Source: Fontisubflavum oceani (GTDB taxonomy: Bacteria; Pseudomonadota; Alphaproteobacteria; Rhodobacterales; Rhodobacteraceae). Taken from it: a stretch of DNA of 64,000 bases. The translations under genes and the position numbers were made by a program. Below are positions 56,424 through 64,000 of the stretch, one piece after another. The first letter of the stretch is position 1; the number at the start of each line of letters is the position of its first letter. The stretch lies in assembly GCF_030407165.1 (NCBI RefSeq), contig NZ_CP129111.1, positions 2,294,001-2,358,000 on the forward strand, in the 5' to 3' direction. Below the pieces are notes generated by a model that had not been told where the DNA came from, made no database searches, and saw only the letters and a program-made list of their open reading frames with translations.

Positions 56424-56792
56424 TCACCCAAACTGTCGCCGCCAAATGACAAAAGCAGCGATCAAAAGAATCACTGCGAGTTTGATCCCTTCATACCGCC
56501 AGCTCGTCTCGCGCAGGTCGTTGAGCGATTGATGCAACCCAAAGGCCACCCCGGCGGGAAACAGGACTGCGATGATCACGACGACCGAGGGTAAGCCAAT
56601 CAACGCCCCGGCCATGACCACAACCACAAGAGCAATCATTGCCGGGACCAGATTGCCCAGAAGCTCAGCCATGTGAGGGATGTGTTGCCGCCGCTCAGAC
56701 CGTGCCACGTGCCGGATCCATTCGACCAAACCAACCCCGGCATAGACCCAAAGGACGGTCGCGATGGCTTCGATGATGGCAATTGGGGTCAA
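56424..56792 (-). CDS. small membrane protein, last gene of the dnaB-alr-mla series
   Basis: A 122-residue protein with three membrane segments (IAIIEAIATVLWVYAGVGLV, MIALVVVVMAGALIGLPSVV, LAVILLIAAFVIWRRQFG). The most economical start is TTG 56792, whose TTGA overlaps the preceding gene's stop; a longer frame starts upstream. No family recognised. Its coupling to the gene at 56789 suggests that the two small membrane proteins act together. Confidence 0.55.
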   Translation of the reverse strand: MTPIAIIEAIATVLWVYAGVGLVEWIRHVARSERRQHIPHMAELLGNLVPAMIALVVVVMAGALIGLPSVVVIIAVLFPAGVAFGLHQSLNDLRETSWRYEGIKLAVILLIAAFVIWRRQFG

Positions 56793-57244
56793 ATCGTGAG
56801 CGCCATTGCAAGGAAAAGGGACGGTGTTGCGATAATGGACAAAAGCACAGCGCAGCCCGCCCATCGGGGCCTGAGCCCGCTCCGCCGTGCACCGCGCCAG
56901 AAATCCAACAGGGTCCAGGCGTATAGAAAGACGATGGTGAACCCCAACATATCGGAGACTCTGAGGACATCCGGAACCCATCGGGGCGCAAGAAACACGG
57001 TGAGCATCATGCCGCTTGTCAGCGCCGCGGAGATCGTGGCCGTGATAAAAAGCACCCGATTGTCTGAACGGCTCTTGAGGTTCAGGGCTGCAAAGAGCAG
57101 TGCAGAGACGGGTATCAGAATGATCGCAAGCGCAAGCGCCTGGCTCAACGCGAGCGTGGTTGGCGCGAAATCGGGGTTGATCAGGGTGTCGAGGAAGACA
57201 TCGACATCGCCGGCCGGCAACTCAGCTGCGGGAGCTTCGTCCAT
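56789..57244 (-). CDS. membrane protein downstream of mlaF
   Basis: A 151-residue protein with an acidic N-terminus (MDEAPAAELPAGDVDVFLD) and four membrane segments (LALAIILIPVSALLFAALNL and three more). Its ATG overlaps the mlaF stop by one base (TGATG), so it is translated with mlaF. No known domain is recognised. Position invites the guess that it serves the Mla-type transporter, but nothing in the sequence proves this. Confidence 0.65.
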   Translation of the reverse strand: MDEAPAAELPAGDVDVFLDTLINPDFAPTTLALSQALALAIILIPVSALLFAALNLKSRSDNRVLFITATISAALTSGMMLTVFLAPRWVPDVLRVSDMLGFTIVFLYAWTLLDFWRGARRSGLRPRWAGCAVLLSIIATPSLFLAMALTI

Positions 57245-57990
57245 CAGCGCACCGCCTCAATCGGCCCCTCCGCCGATCCGGTGATAAACTGGTGTAGGAA
57301 GGGGTCGGTTGCGTCATCCATCCGCGCCACGGGTCCGGTCCATTTCACCACCCCGTCATGCAGCATCGCCACATGATCGGCGATGGCGCGGACGGAGGAC
57401 ATATCATGCGTGATGGTCATCGCGGTTGCGCCCATTTCGACCACGATCTCGCGGATCAGCTCGTTGATCACGCCCGCCATGATCGGGTCGAGCCCGGTCG
57501 TCGGTTCGTCGAAGAAGATCACATCGGGTTCGGCGGCGATCGCCCGCGCGAGCCCCACGCGTTTCTGCATCCCGCCCGACAGTTCCGAAGGAAACAGATC
57601 GGCCACATCGGGGGTCAGGCCGACGCGGCGCAGCTTCTCAATCGCGATCTCGCGCGCTTCGGCAGCGGGGCGTTTCAAGGAGCCGCGCAAGAGACGGAAG
57701 GCCACATTTTGCCAGACATTGAGCGAATCGAAGAGCGCGCCGCCCTGAAACAGCATCCCGAAGCGGGCCAGGAACGCATCGCGCTCGACCGTGCGCACAT
57801 CTTCGCCTTCGAGCGTGATCGCGCCGCTGTCATGGCGGATCAGGCCCAGGATGCATTTCAACAGCACCGATTTGCCGGTGCCCGATCCGCCAATGATCAC
57901 CATGCTCTCACCCTGCCGGATCGTGAGATCGACACCGCGCAGGACCTGTTTGGGTCCGAAGGATTTATGAACGCCGGAAAGCTCAATCAT
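57244..57990 (-). CDS. mlaF: MlaF-type ABC transporter ATP-binding protein
   Basis: A 248-residue ATPase of the MCE/Mla phospholipid transport family. Walker A IGGSGTGKSVLLKCIL, Q-loop GMLFQGGALFDSLNVWQNVAF (typical of MlaF), signature LSGGMQKRVGLARAI, Walker B VIFFDEPTTGLDP, and switch His in ITHDMSSV. It moves phospholipids between inner and outer membranes with MlaE. ATGA overlap with mlaE sets the start at 57990. The MCE subunit MlaD is not adjacent. Confidence 0.9.
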   Translation of the reverse strand: MIELSGVHKSFGPKQVLRGVDLTIRQGESMVIIGGSGTGKSVLLKCILGLIRHDSGAITLEGEDVRTVERDAFLARFGMLFQGGALFDSLNVWQNVAFRLLRGSLKRPAAEAREIAIEKLRRVGLTPDVADLFPSELSGGMQKRVGLARAIAAEPDVIFFDEPTTGLDPIMAGVINELIREIVVEMGATAMTITHDMSSVRAIADHVAMLHDGVVKWTGPVARMDDATDPFLHQFITGSAEGPIEAVR

Positions 57991-58769
57991 GCGGTGAAAA
58001 ACAGCTCCGTCAGCAGGTAATTGGCGGCCAATATCATGATTGAGGCGGAGACGACGGCATTGGTCGTGGCGCGACCGACGCCGCGCGCGCCCCGGCCCGA
58101 ATGCATCCCATGAAAACACCCCATAAGCGCAACGATGAAGCCAAAAACCGCACCTTTGACCAGGCCGGAGAGCACATCCCAAAGCTCCAGGAAGTCGACC
58201 GTGTTGTCGAGATAAGTCACCGGGTTGAACCCAAGCCGCGTGGTGCCGACGAGATAGCCGCCGAAAATCCCGATAATGTCGCCTACCGCGACTAGAAGTG
58301 GCAAGGTCAGAGTGGCGGCCAGAACCCGTGGCACGGTCAGGTATTTCATCGGGTTGGTTGAGAGCGTCACAAGTGCGTCAATCTGCTCGGTCACCTTCAT
58401 CGTCGCGATCTCAGCGGCAATGGCCGAGGCGACGCGGCCCGCAACCATCAAGCCGCCGAGAACCGGCCCAAGCTCGCGCACCATGCCGATGGCCACGATC
58501 GATGGCACAACGGATTCCGCATTGAACCGTGACCCGCCAGCATAAATCTGCAGCGCCAGCGCGCCGCCGGTGAAAAGCGCGGTCAGCCCGACCACGGGCA
58601 GAGAGAGCCAGCCGATTTGCATCAAAGCATGGGCAAATTCGCGCGGATAAAACGGCGGCCGGATCAGATAGCTGAGCGTTTGGGCGCAAAACATCGCGAT
58701 CCGACCAATGACCGCCAAGGCCGAGAGGGTGGAACGGCCAAGCGCGCCAAGGGGATAGAGCAAGATCAT
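57987..58769 (-). CDS. mlaE: MlaE-type ABC transporter permease
   Basis: A 260-residue permease of the MlaE family: FTGGALALQIYAGGSRF, GMVRELGPVLGGLMVAGRVA, IATMKVTEQIDALVTLSTNP, the interface helix and core conserved across the family, and five to six membrane segments. Start ATG 58769 overlaps the alr stop (ATGA). Partner of the MlaF protein immediately downstream. Confidence 0.92.
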   Translation of the reverse strand: MILLYPLGALGRSTLSALAVIGRIAMFCAQTLSYLIRPPFYPREFAHALMQIGWLSLPVVGLTALFTGGALALQIYAGGSRFNAESVVPSIVAIGMVRELGPVLGGLMVAGRVASAIAAEIATMKVTEQIDALVTLSTNPMKYLTVPRVLAATLTLPLLVAVGDIIGIFGGYLVGTTRLGFNPVTYLDNTVDFLELWDVLSGLVKGAVFGFIVALMGCFHGMHSGRGARGVGRATTNAVVSASIMILAANYLLTELFFTA

Positions 58770-59809
58770 ATCGCGCCGCCAGTGTAATGGCGTTCATAGC
58801 GGTGCCCGAGCGCGGTCAGGATTTCATAGCCGATTGTCCCTGCTGCCTCTGCCAAGGTATCGACGCCTTGCGCCGGGTAGAGGATATCAAGCTCTTCCGG
58901 AATGTCGGGCAGATGGGTGATATCAACGGTGATCAAATCCATCGAGACACGGCCGAGCACGGGGCAGGGGGTGTCGCCCGCAAAAAGCTGGGCGTGGCCG
59001 CTCATCGCCCGGAGCAACCCATCGGCATAGCCGCCGGATACTGTCGCGGCTTTGCGGGGCCTGTCGGTGACAAAACTGGCGCCGTAGCCCACGCTTTCGC
59101 CCGGTTTCAGATCGCGGGTTTGGATCACTGGCAGAGTGAGATGCACCGTCGGACGCGCTCCGGCGAAGGGCAGGCCGCCATAGAGCCCGATGCCCGGGCG
59201 CGAGAGATCGAAATGATAGCCGGGCCCTAACAAAATGCCACCCGTGGCCGCCAAAGACCGTCGCGCTGTAACGCCCGCCGTCATCTCGGAAAAACTGACC
59301 AACTGCGCGGCGTTTTGCGGGTGTTCTGGCTCGTCAGCGCAGGCCAGATGGCTCATCACCAAAGAAAGTGGTCCGGCTTCCAGATCGCTGCGGAGGGCCG
59401 CCCATTCCTCTGGTTCCATCCCGAGCCGGTTCATGCCCGTGTCAAGCTGCACGCCATATGGCTGATCCGGGAGAGCCGCGCGATGCCGCGCCACTTGGTC
59501 GGCGCTGTTCAAAAGCGGCGTCAGACCTGCGTCGCGAATGGCATCGGTGTCACCCGACATATGGCCAGAAAACACACTGATCTCTGGGCCTGGGCCGAGG
59601 GTCTCGCGAAGCTCCCGCCCCTCATGCGCCGTTGCCACGAAAAACTGCCGGGCGCCCGCCTCTGCCAAGCTCCGCGCGACCTGGCGTGCACCGAGGCCAT
59701 AGCCGTTGGCTTTGACCACAGCGGCGGTTTCGCCCGCTGTCATCGCGTCAAGGGCCCGCCAGTTCGCGACCACCGCATCAAGATCAATATATAACTGCCC
59801 GCTTGCCAT
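58766..59809 (-). CDS. alr: Alr, alanine racemase
   Basis: PLP enzyme making D-alanine for peptidoglycan, 347 residues. The PLP lysine is Lys33 in VVKANGYGLGA, the second catalytic residue Tyr is in SVGYGASFVTDRP, and VSMDLITVDIT and GYEILTALGHRYERHY are conserved. Start ATG 59809 (MASGQLYIDLDAVVANW). 54 bases downstream of dnaB and overlapping mlaE, so all belong to one transcriptional unit. Confidence 0.95.
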   Translation of the reverse strand: MASGQLYIDLDAVVANWRALDAMTAGETAAVVKANGYGLGARQVARSLAEAGARQFFVATAHEGRELRETLGPGPEISVFSGHMSGDTDAIRDAGLTPLLNSADQVARHRAALPDQPYGVQLDTGMNRLGMEPEEWAALRSDLEAGPLSLVMSHLACADEPEHPQNAAQLVSFSEMTAGVTARRSLAATGGILLGPGYHFDLSRPGIGLYGGLPFAGARPTVHLTLPVIQTRDLKPGESVGYGASFVTDRPRKAATVSGGYADGLLRAMSGHAQLFAGDTPCPVLGRVSMDLITVDITHLPDIPEELDILYPAQGVDTLAEAAGTIGYEILTALGHRYERHYTGGAI

Positions 59810-59863
59810 GATGCTTCTGTCGGTGTTCCGCCGCGCAGGGTCAAGAGGCAAGCCGGGTTCGAC

Positions 59864-61362
59864 CTATCTGAACCCGTTGCCGCCATCGGCTTGCCAGGGC
59901 TGGACCAGGTTGCCGAACTTGGTGAACCGCCCTTCGAAGCTCAGATCGACGGAGCCAACTGGCCCGTGGCGCTGCTTACCGATGATCACCTCGGCTTTGC
60001 CGTGCAGTTGCTCCATCTCCTGCTGCCAGATCGCCATCGCTTCCAGGTTCTCTTCGCCCGGCTTCTCGCGCTCTTTGTAATACTCGCCGCGATAGACAAA
60101 CATCACCACATCCGCGTCTTGTTCGATGGAGCCGGATTCGCGGAGATCGCTCAATTGCGGGCGTTTGTCATCGCGTTGTTCGACCTGGCGCGAAAGTTGC
60201 GAAAGGGCAATCACAGGGATGTTCAATTCCTTGGCGATCGCCTTCAGGCCTTGGGTGATTTCAGAGACCTCATTCACCCGGTTTTCCGAACTACCTGTGC
60301 CGCGCAGAAGCTGCAGGTAGTCAACGATCAACAGGTCTAGCCCTTGCGGCGAGCGTTTCAGCCGCCGGGACCGGGCGGCCAATTGGCTGATCGGCAGGGC
60401 GGGCGTGTCATCGATATAGAGCGGGCAGCCCTCCAAATCCTGCGCAGCCCGCAGATATCGTTGGAATTCTTGCTCGTTCAGGTCGCCCTTTCGGATCAAC
60501 TCGGATGGCACTTCGGCTGCCTCGGACAGGACCCTTTGTGCGAGCTGAGCCGCCGACATCTCGAGGCTAAAGAACCCCACGACGCCGCCATCAACCGTGC
60601 CCTCGCTGCCATCGGTTTTCTTGCCGCGTTTCCAGGCTTTGGCGACGTTGAACGCGATATTGGTGGCGAGCGATGTCTTACCCATGGATGGGCGACCGGC
60701 AAGGATCAAAAGGTCGGAATTGTGCAGGCCGCCAAGCATTTTATCCATATCGGTCAGGCCGGTCGATATCCCGGCCAACCCGCCGCCACGATTATAGGCG
60801 GCATTGGCGATGTCCACCGCGTCGGTCAGCGCGCGCAGAAAGCTCTGGAACCCGCGCGAAGTGGTGCCGGAGGAGGCGAGTTTGAACAGATCGGCCTCCG
60901 CCTCAACGATTTGCTCGTCCGGCGTGGCGTCGTCGCGCACAGTTTGTGCGCGGTCGGCGATGTTGCGGCCCAGGCCGATCAACTCACGCCGCAGCGCCAG
61001 ATCATGGATCAGTTGCGCATAATCGCGCGCCGCCGATGTCGCGATGGCCGAGAGTTGCAGCCGCAGCAGATATTCGGCGCCGCCAAGCGCTTTCAGCCCC
61101 GCATGATCGGCCAGAAAATTCTTCAGAGTGGTGGCGTCGGTCTGCAGGCCCTTGGTAATCCGACTCGCGGCGGTGGCGAAAATCTCGCTATGCACCGGGT
61201 CATAGAAGTGATCGGGTTTGACCAGGTCATCGACCCGGTCCAGCACATCATTCGAGGACAGGATCGCGCCCAGAAGCTGTTGTTCCGCTTCGATATTATG
61301 GGGCAGATCGGGGAGTCCGATGCCTCCGGCGCGGCCGCTTTAATCGGCATGATCTCTGTCAT
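59864..61362 (-). CDS. dnaB: DnaB, replicative DNA helicase (frameshifted near 5' end)
   Basis: Hexameric helicase of the replisome. N-terminal domain AILSSNDVLDRVDDLVKPDH, linker, then RecA-like ATPase with Walker A AGRPSMGKTSLATNIAFN, GFFSLEMSAAQLAQRVL, LLIVDYLQLLRG and ESGSIEQDADVVMFVYR. The first 17 codons from ATG 61362 (MTEIMPIKAAAPEASDSP) are in another frame. A fifth G (C on the coding strand) in the GGGG run at 61310-61313 gives DSPDLPHNIEAEQQLLGAIL and 499 residues. GGGAGG directly before 61362 supports that start. Confidence 0.94.
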
Positions 61363-61566
61363 GTGCCTCCCCCTGTTGCTGTCCCCCGTGATGGGATCAA
61401 CTGCCTATCCTGCGCCCTGCGGAGCGGTCAATCTGGATATCCTGTGGACAGGCTGTGGGTCGTTTTTCGCCTCAGCATCTTGGTGCTGATGTGGCGTATC
61501 TGTCAACATATTGTGCATCTCGTGGCGGCGCTGCCACGTGGTAACAGATTTAATTTGACCGGCGGA

Positions 61567-62247
61567 TCAACTCTTGCCTCTCGCCTCAGACCAAGCGTCC
61601 GGGTCGGTCAAGAATCGTTCGACCTCGGCCAGGGTCTCTTCGTCGAAATCCCCGGCGCGCCGTGCCTCGGCCACCACATCCGCCCAGGTGCAGAGGTGGT
61701 GCAGCGCCACGCCTTCGGCCGTCAAGTTCGGCACCGTCTCCGGGAAGATATCGTAGAAGAAAATCACCGCCGTATGGTCGCAAGTCGCACCGGTCTTGCG
61801 GATCGCCTCGACGAATTTCAGCTTCGAGCCGCCATCGGTGGTCAGGTCTTCCACCAGCAAGACCCGCTCGCCCTCGTTCATCTGTCCTTCGATCTGCGCG
61901 TCGCGGCCATAGCCTTTGGGTTTCTTCCTCACATAGGTCATCGGCAGCGCCATCCGCTCGGCCACAAAGGCGGCGAAAGGGATGCCTGCTGTCTCGCCGC
62001 CGGCGATATTGTCGAAGGCCTCGAGCCCCGCATTGCGCATCACCGTACAGGTCAGGAAATCCATCAGCGTCGCGCGGATGCGCGGGTAAGAGATCAGCTT
62101 ACGGCAATCGATATAGGTCGGCGCTTGTTTCCCCGAGGCATGGGTGAAGGGCTCGCGCGCGTTGAAATGCACCGCGCCGATATCCAGGAGCATGCGCGCG
62201 GTCATCTGGGCCATCGTGGCGGCGTCGGGATAGGTCGATGGGATCAT
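61567..62247 (-). CDS. pyrE: PyrE, orotate phosphoribosyltransferase
   Basis: Fifth step of pyrimidine synthesis (orotate plus PRPP to OMP), 226 residues. PRPP-binding motif RVLLVEDLTTDGGSKL, flexible-loop segment VRKKPKGYGRDAQIEGQ, and N-terminal ARMLLDIGAVHFNAREPF. Start ATG 62247 (MIPSTYPDAATMAQ). Twenty-three bases downstream of pyrC, so co-transcribed. Confidence 0.95.
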   Translation of the reverse strand: MIPSTYPDAATMAQMTARMLLDIGAVHFNAREPFTHASGKQAPTYIDCRKLISYPRIRATLMDFLTCTVMRNAGLEAFDNIAGGETAGIPFAAFVAERMALPMTYVRKKPKGYGRDAQIEGQMNEGERVLLVEDLTTDGGSKLKFVEAIRKTGATCDHTAVIFFYDIFPETVPNLTAEGVALHHLCTWADVVAEARRAGDFDEETLAEVERFLTDPDAWSEARGKS

Positions 62248-62270
62248 CTTGGGGCCTCGGGAAGCGGGGG

Positions 62271-63311
62271 TTAGGGATGGACGGACCAGTACAGCGGATG
62301 GCCGGGGTCGAAGAGCGTAACCGGCCCCTCGCCAGTGTCGATTTTGTCGGGGTAGGGGACGGGGTCGGCCTGTTTGGTCAGCGTGATGGTGGCTTCGTTT
62401 GGCGGCAGGCCGTAATGAGCCGGGCCAAAGAGCGAGGTGAAGCCTTCGAGCTTGTCGAGTGCGTTTTCCTCTTCGAACACATGGGCCAGACAAGACAGCG
62501 TGTTGGTCGCGGTGAAACACCCGGCGCAGCCGCAGGCGCTTTCCTTATTCGGGTCCGTATGCGGGGCGCTGTCGGTGCCAAGAAAGAAGCGCGGATTGCC
62601 TGAGGTTGCGGCGCGGCGGAGCGCCTCTTGATGGGTGCTGCGCTTGGCGACGGGCAGGCAGTAATAATGCGGTTTGATCCCGCCGACCAAGATGTGGTTC
62701 CGGTTGATCATCAGGTGATGCGTGGTGATCGTGCCCGCGATTTTCCCTTCGGCTTCAGAGACATAATCGATGCCTTGTGCCGTGGTGATATGCTCCAGGG
62801 TGACCGTCAAACCGGGCGTGGCGCGGCGGAGCGGGTCAAGGACCGTCTCCAAAAACACCTGCTCCCGGTCGAAAATATCGACCTCTGCCGCGGTCACTTC
62901 GCCATGGATGCAGAGTGGCAGGCCGATCTCCGCCATCCGTTCCAAAACGCCCCGCACCTTGTCGAAATCGGTGACGCCGGAGGCGGAGTTGGTGGTGGCC
63001 CCGGCGGGGTAGAGTTTCACTGCCGTCACCAGCCCGCTGGCATGGGCCGCGGCCACATCATCTGGGTCCGTCTCTTCGGTCAGATAGAGGGTCATCAGCG
63101 GGGTGAATTCCGCGCCCTCAGGCAGCGCGGCCAGAATCCGGTCGCGATAGGCCGCCGCGTCTTGGCCGCGCACCACCGGCGGCACCAGATTGGGCATGAT
63201 GATCGCACGGGCGAAATGACGGGTGGTTTCGGGCAAGACACCTTCCAACATCGCGCCATCGCGCAGGTGCAGGTGCCAATCATCGGGGCGGCGGAGCGTA
63301 AGTGTGGTCAT
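62271..63311 (-). CDS. pyrC: PyrC, dihydroorotase
   Basis: Zinc amidohydrolase closing the dihydroorotate ring, 346 residues. Metal ligands in WHLHLRDG (His13, His15), the carboxylated lysine in TAVKLYPAGATTNS, His in CIHGEV and LEHITT, and the catalytic Asp in FLGTDSAPH. This is the E. coli-type class II enzyme. Start ATG 63311 (MTTLTLRRPDDW); the longer upstream frame is not coding. Confidence 0.96.
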   Translation of the reverse strand: MTTLTLRRPDDWHLHLRDGAMLEGVLPETTRHFARAIIMPNLVPPVVRGQDAAAYRDRILAALPEGAEFTPLMTLYLTEETDPDDVAAAHASGLVTAVKLYPAGATTNSASGVTDFDKVRGVLERMAEIGLPLCIHGEVTAAEVDIFDREQVFLETVLDPLRRATPGLTVTLEHITTAQGIDYVSEAEGKIAGTITTHHLMINRNHILVGGIKPHYYCLPVAKRSTHQEALRRAATSGNPRFFLGTDSAPHTDPNKESACGCAGCFTATNTLSCLAHVFEEENALDKLEGFTSLFGPAHYGLPPNEATITLTKQADPVPYPDKIDTGEGPVTLFDPGHPLYWSVHP

Positions 63312-63489
63312 GATCCCTCCGCTACACTGGGGCGCGCGTGCTGCCAAGGGGCAAGGCCGCCGCAGGGGGATGTCGATTGTGCTGCATTTGGCGGCGCTTT
63401 GCCTGAATTTTGGGCGATGCGTGATCTGTGCCCGGAGCCGCGCCTTGGGTCGCTTGTTTTGCGTCAAGCGGCTTGCCTAGGGTTTGGCG

Positions 63490-64000
63490 ATGCTGGATGC
63501 CACCACCACTGATTGCCGTCTGCAACGGACCCGGGGCCGCGCCGATGTCGGCTTTGCCAAGGGGCGTCTGACCCATTTGCATCAGCAGGGCGCGGCCAAG
63601 GCGATGCTGCCCCGGATGCATGGCCGCTGGCCAGAGATTGTGTTTCTGAACACGGCGGGCGGGATCACGGGCGGAGATCGGCTGGCGTATTCGGTTGCGC
63701 TTGGGGAAGGGGTGCAGGCCGTTGCCACGACCCAAACCGCCGAGCGGGGCTATAAAAGCACAACTGGCACCGGGCGGGTGCAGGTGCATCTGAGTCTTGG
63801 CGCAGGCGCGGAACTGCATTGGTTGCCGCAAGAGTTGATTTTATTCGATCAGGCAGCTTTGGACCGCGACATCACGGTTGAGATGGCCACCGACGCCCGG
63901 CTCGTCTTCCTAGAAACGCTGGTCTTGGGACGGGCCGCGATGGGGGAGCATCTGGGCCGGGTTCATCTGACCGACCGGCGGAGCATCCGGCGCGGCGGGC
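63490..64000 (+). CDS. ureD: UreD, urease accessory protein (cut by window end)
   Basis: Scaffold that delivers nickel to urease with UreF and UreG. The open frame from ATG 63490 (MLDATTTDCRLQRTRGRADV) runs 170 codons without a stop to the window edge. It contains the UreD hallmarks FLNTAGGITGGDRL, TTQTAERGYKS and LHWLPQELILFDQAALDRD. The urease structural genes ureABC would be expected just beyond the window. Divergent from pyrC with 178 bases between. Confidence 0.93.
   Translation, partial: MLDATTTDCRLQRTRGRADVGFAKGRLTHLHQQGAAKAMLPRMHGRWPEIVFLNTAGGITGGDRLAYSVALGEGVQAVATTQTAERGYKSTTGTGRVQVHLSLGAGAELHWLPQELILFDQAALDRDITVEMATDARLVFLETLVLGRAAMGEHLGRVHLTDRRSIRRGG

Noticed and set aside
61363..61566. 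DnaA boxes or an origin upstream of dnaB
   Set aside because: CTGTGGACAG and similar fragments occur, but there is no clear TTATCCACA cluster or AT-rich unwinding region.

Overview
The window is high-GC DNA from an alphaproteobacterium, most likely a member of the Rhodobacterales (Roseobacter/Rhodobacteraceae group). I infer this from gene orders and families typical of that order: fabB-fabI; ftsB followed by pdhA-pdhB(with lipoyl domain)-DUF5076-pdhC; radA-cvpA-purF; dnaB-alr-mlaE-mlaF; two adjacent GAPDH genes; and a GT14-type glycosyltransferase beside a carbohydrate sulfotransferase. Coding density is very high, with many ATGA-type overlaps. I see no rRNA, tRNA, CRISPR array, insertion sequence or prophage. 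It reads as ordinary chromosome.

Layout. 1-1580: end of the fatty-acid operon (fabB, fabI). 1768-4267: three overlapping genes (HAD dehalogenase, alpha/beta hydrolase, PLP dehydratase). 4240-6376: pcaD-pcaB of protocatechuate catabolism. 6513-11556: alcohol dehydrogenase, GNAT, enolase-superfamily enzyme, RTX protein, FadR-type regulator. 11734-15227: OmpA lipoprotein, Ada-like DNA repair protein, nth, adenosine kinase. 15348-19447: Kef-type antiporter, PstB, and a metallophosphatase behind a Pho-box-like repeat. 19583-23058: sulfotransferase, GT14 glycosyltransferase, ABC ATPase. 23159-28804: zinc-finger protein, secreted unknown, polA, rluE, YdeI-like protein, crotonase. 29107-33492: pyruvate dehydrogenase operon and ftsB. 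33627-45366: aidB-like gene, then a carbon-metabolism block (fda, pgk, gap1, gap2, tkt) with DUF808 and DUF2267 genes. 45633-48306: coiled-coil protein, zapA, SDR, bioY. 48385-52455: radA-cvpA-purF-DUF1284. 52733-56196: outer-membrane beta-barrel protein, PqiA-like protein, GNAT, coiled-coil membrane protein. 56424-61362: dnaB-alr-mlaE-mlaF plus two small membrane proteins. 61567-64000: pyrE, pyrC and the start of ureD.

The main caution concerns the sequence itself. Ten genes, several of them normally essential (fabB, fabI, purF, pdhA, dnaB), are each broken by a single-base indel. Eight are one-base deletions in G/C runs and two are one-base insertions in the same short context. I treat these as sequencing or assembly errors, annotate each gene across its break, and give the position.

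The most interesting biology is regulatory. LacI-type operators with the half-site TGTTAGCG lie upstream of gap1, gap2 and probably fda, suggesting one regulator of lower glycolysis. A perfect tandem 11-bp Pho-box-like repeat lies between pstB and a periplasmic phosphatase gene. A 9-bp stem would bury the ribosome-binding site of the RTX gene. I did not find a convincing entirely new system. The best candidates for unknown function are the sulfotransferase/GT14 pair, the coiled-coil gene overlapping zapA, the two small membrane proteins behind mlaEF, and the 47-residue membrane protein between the two gap genes.
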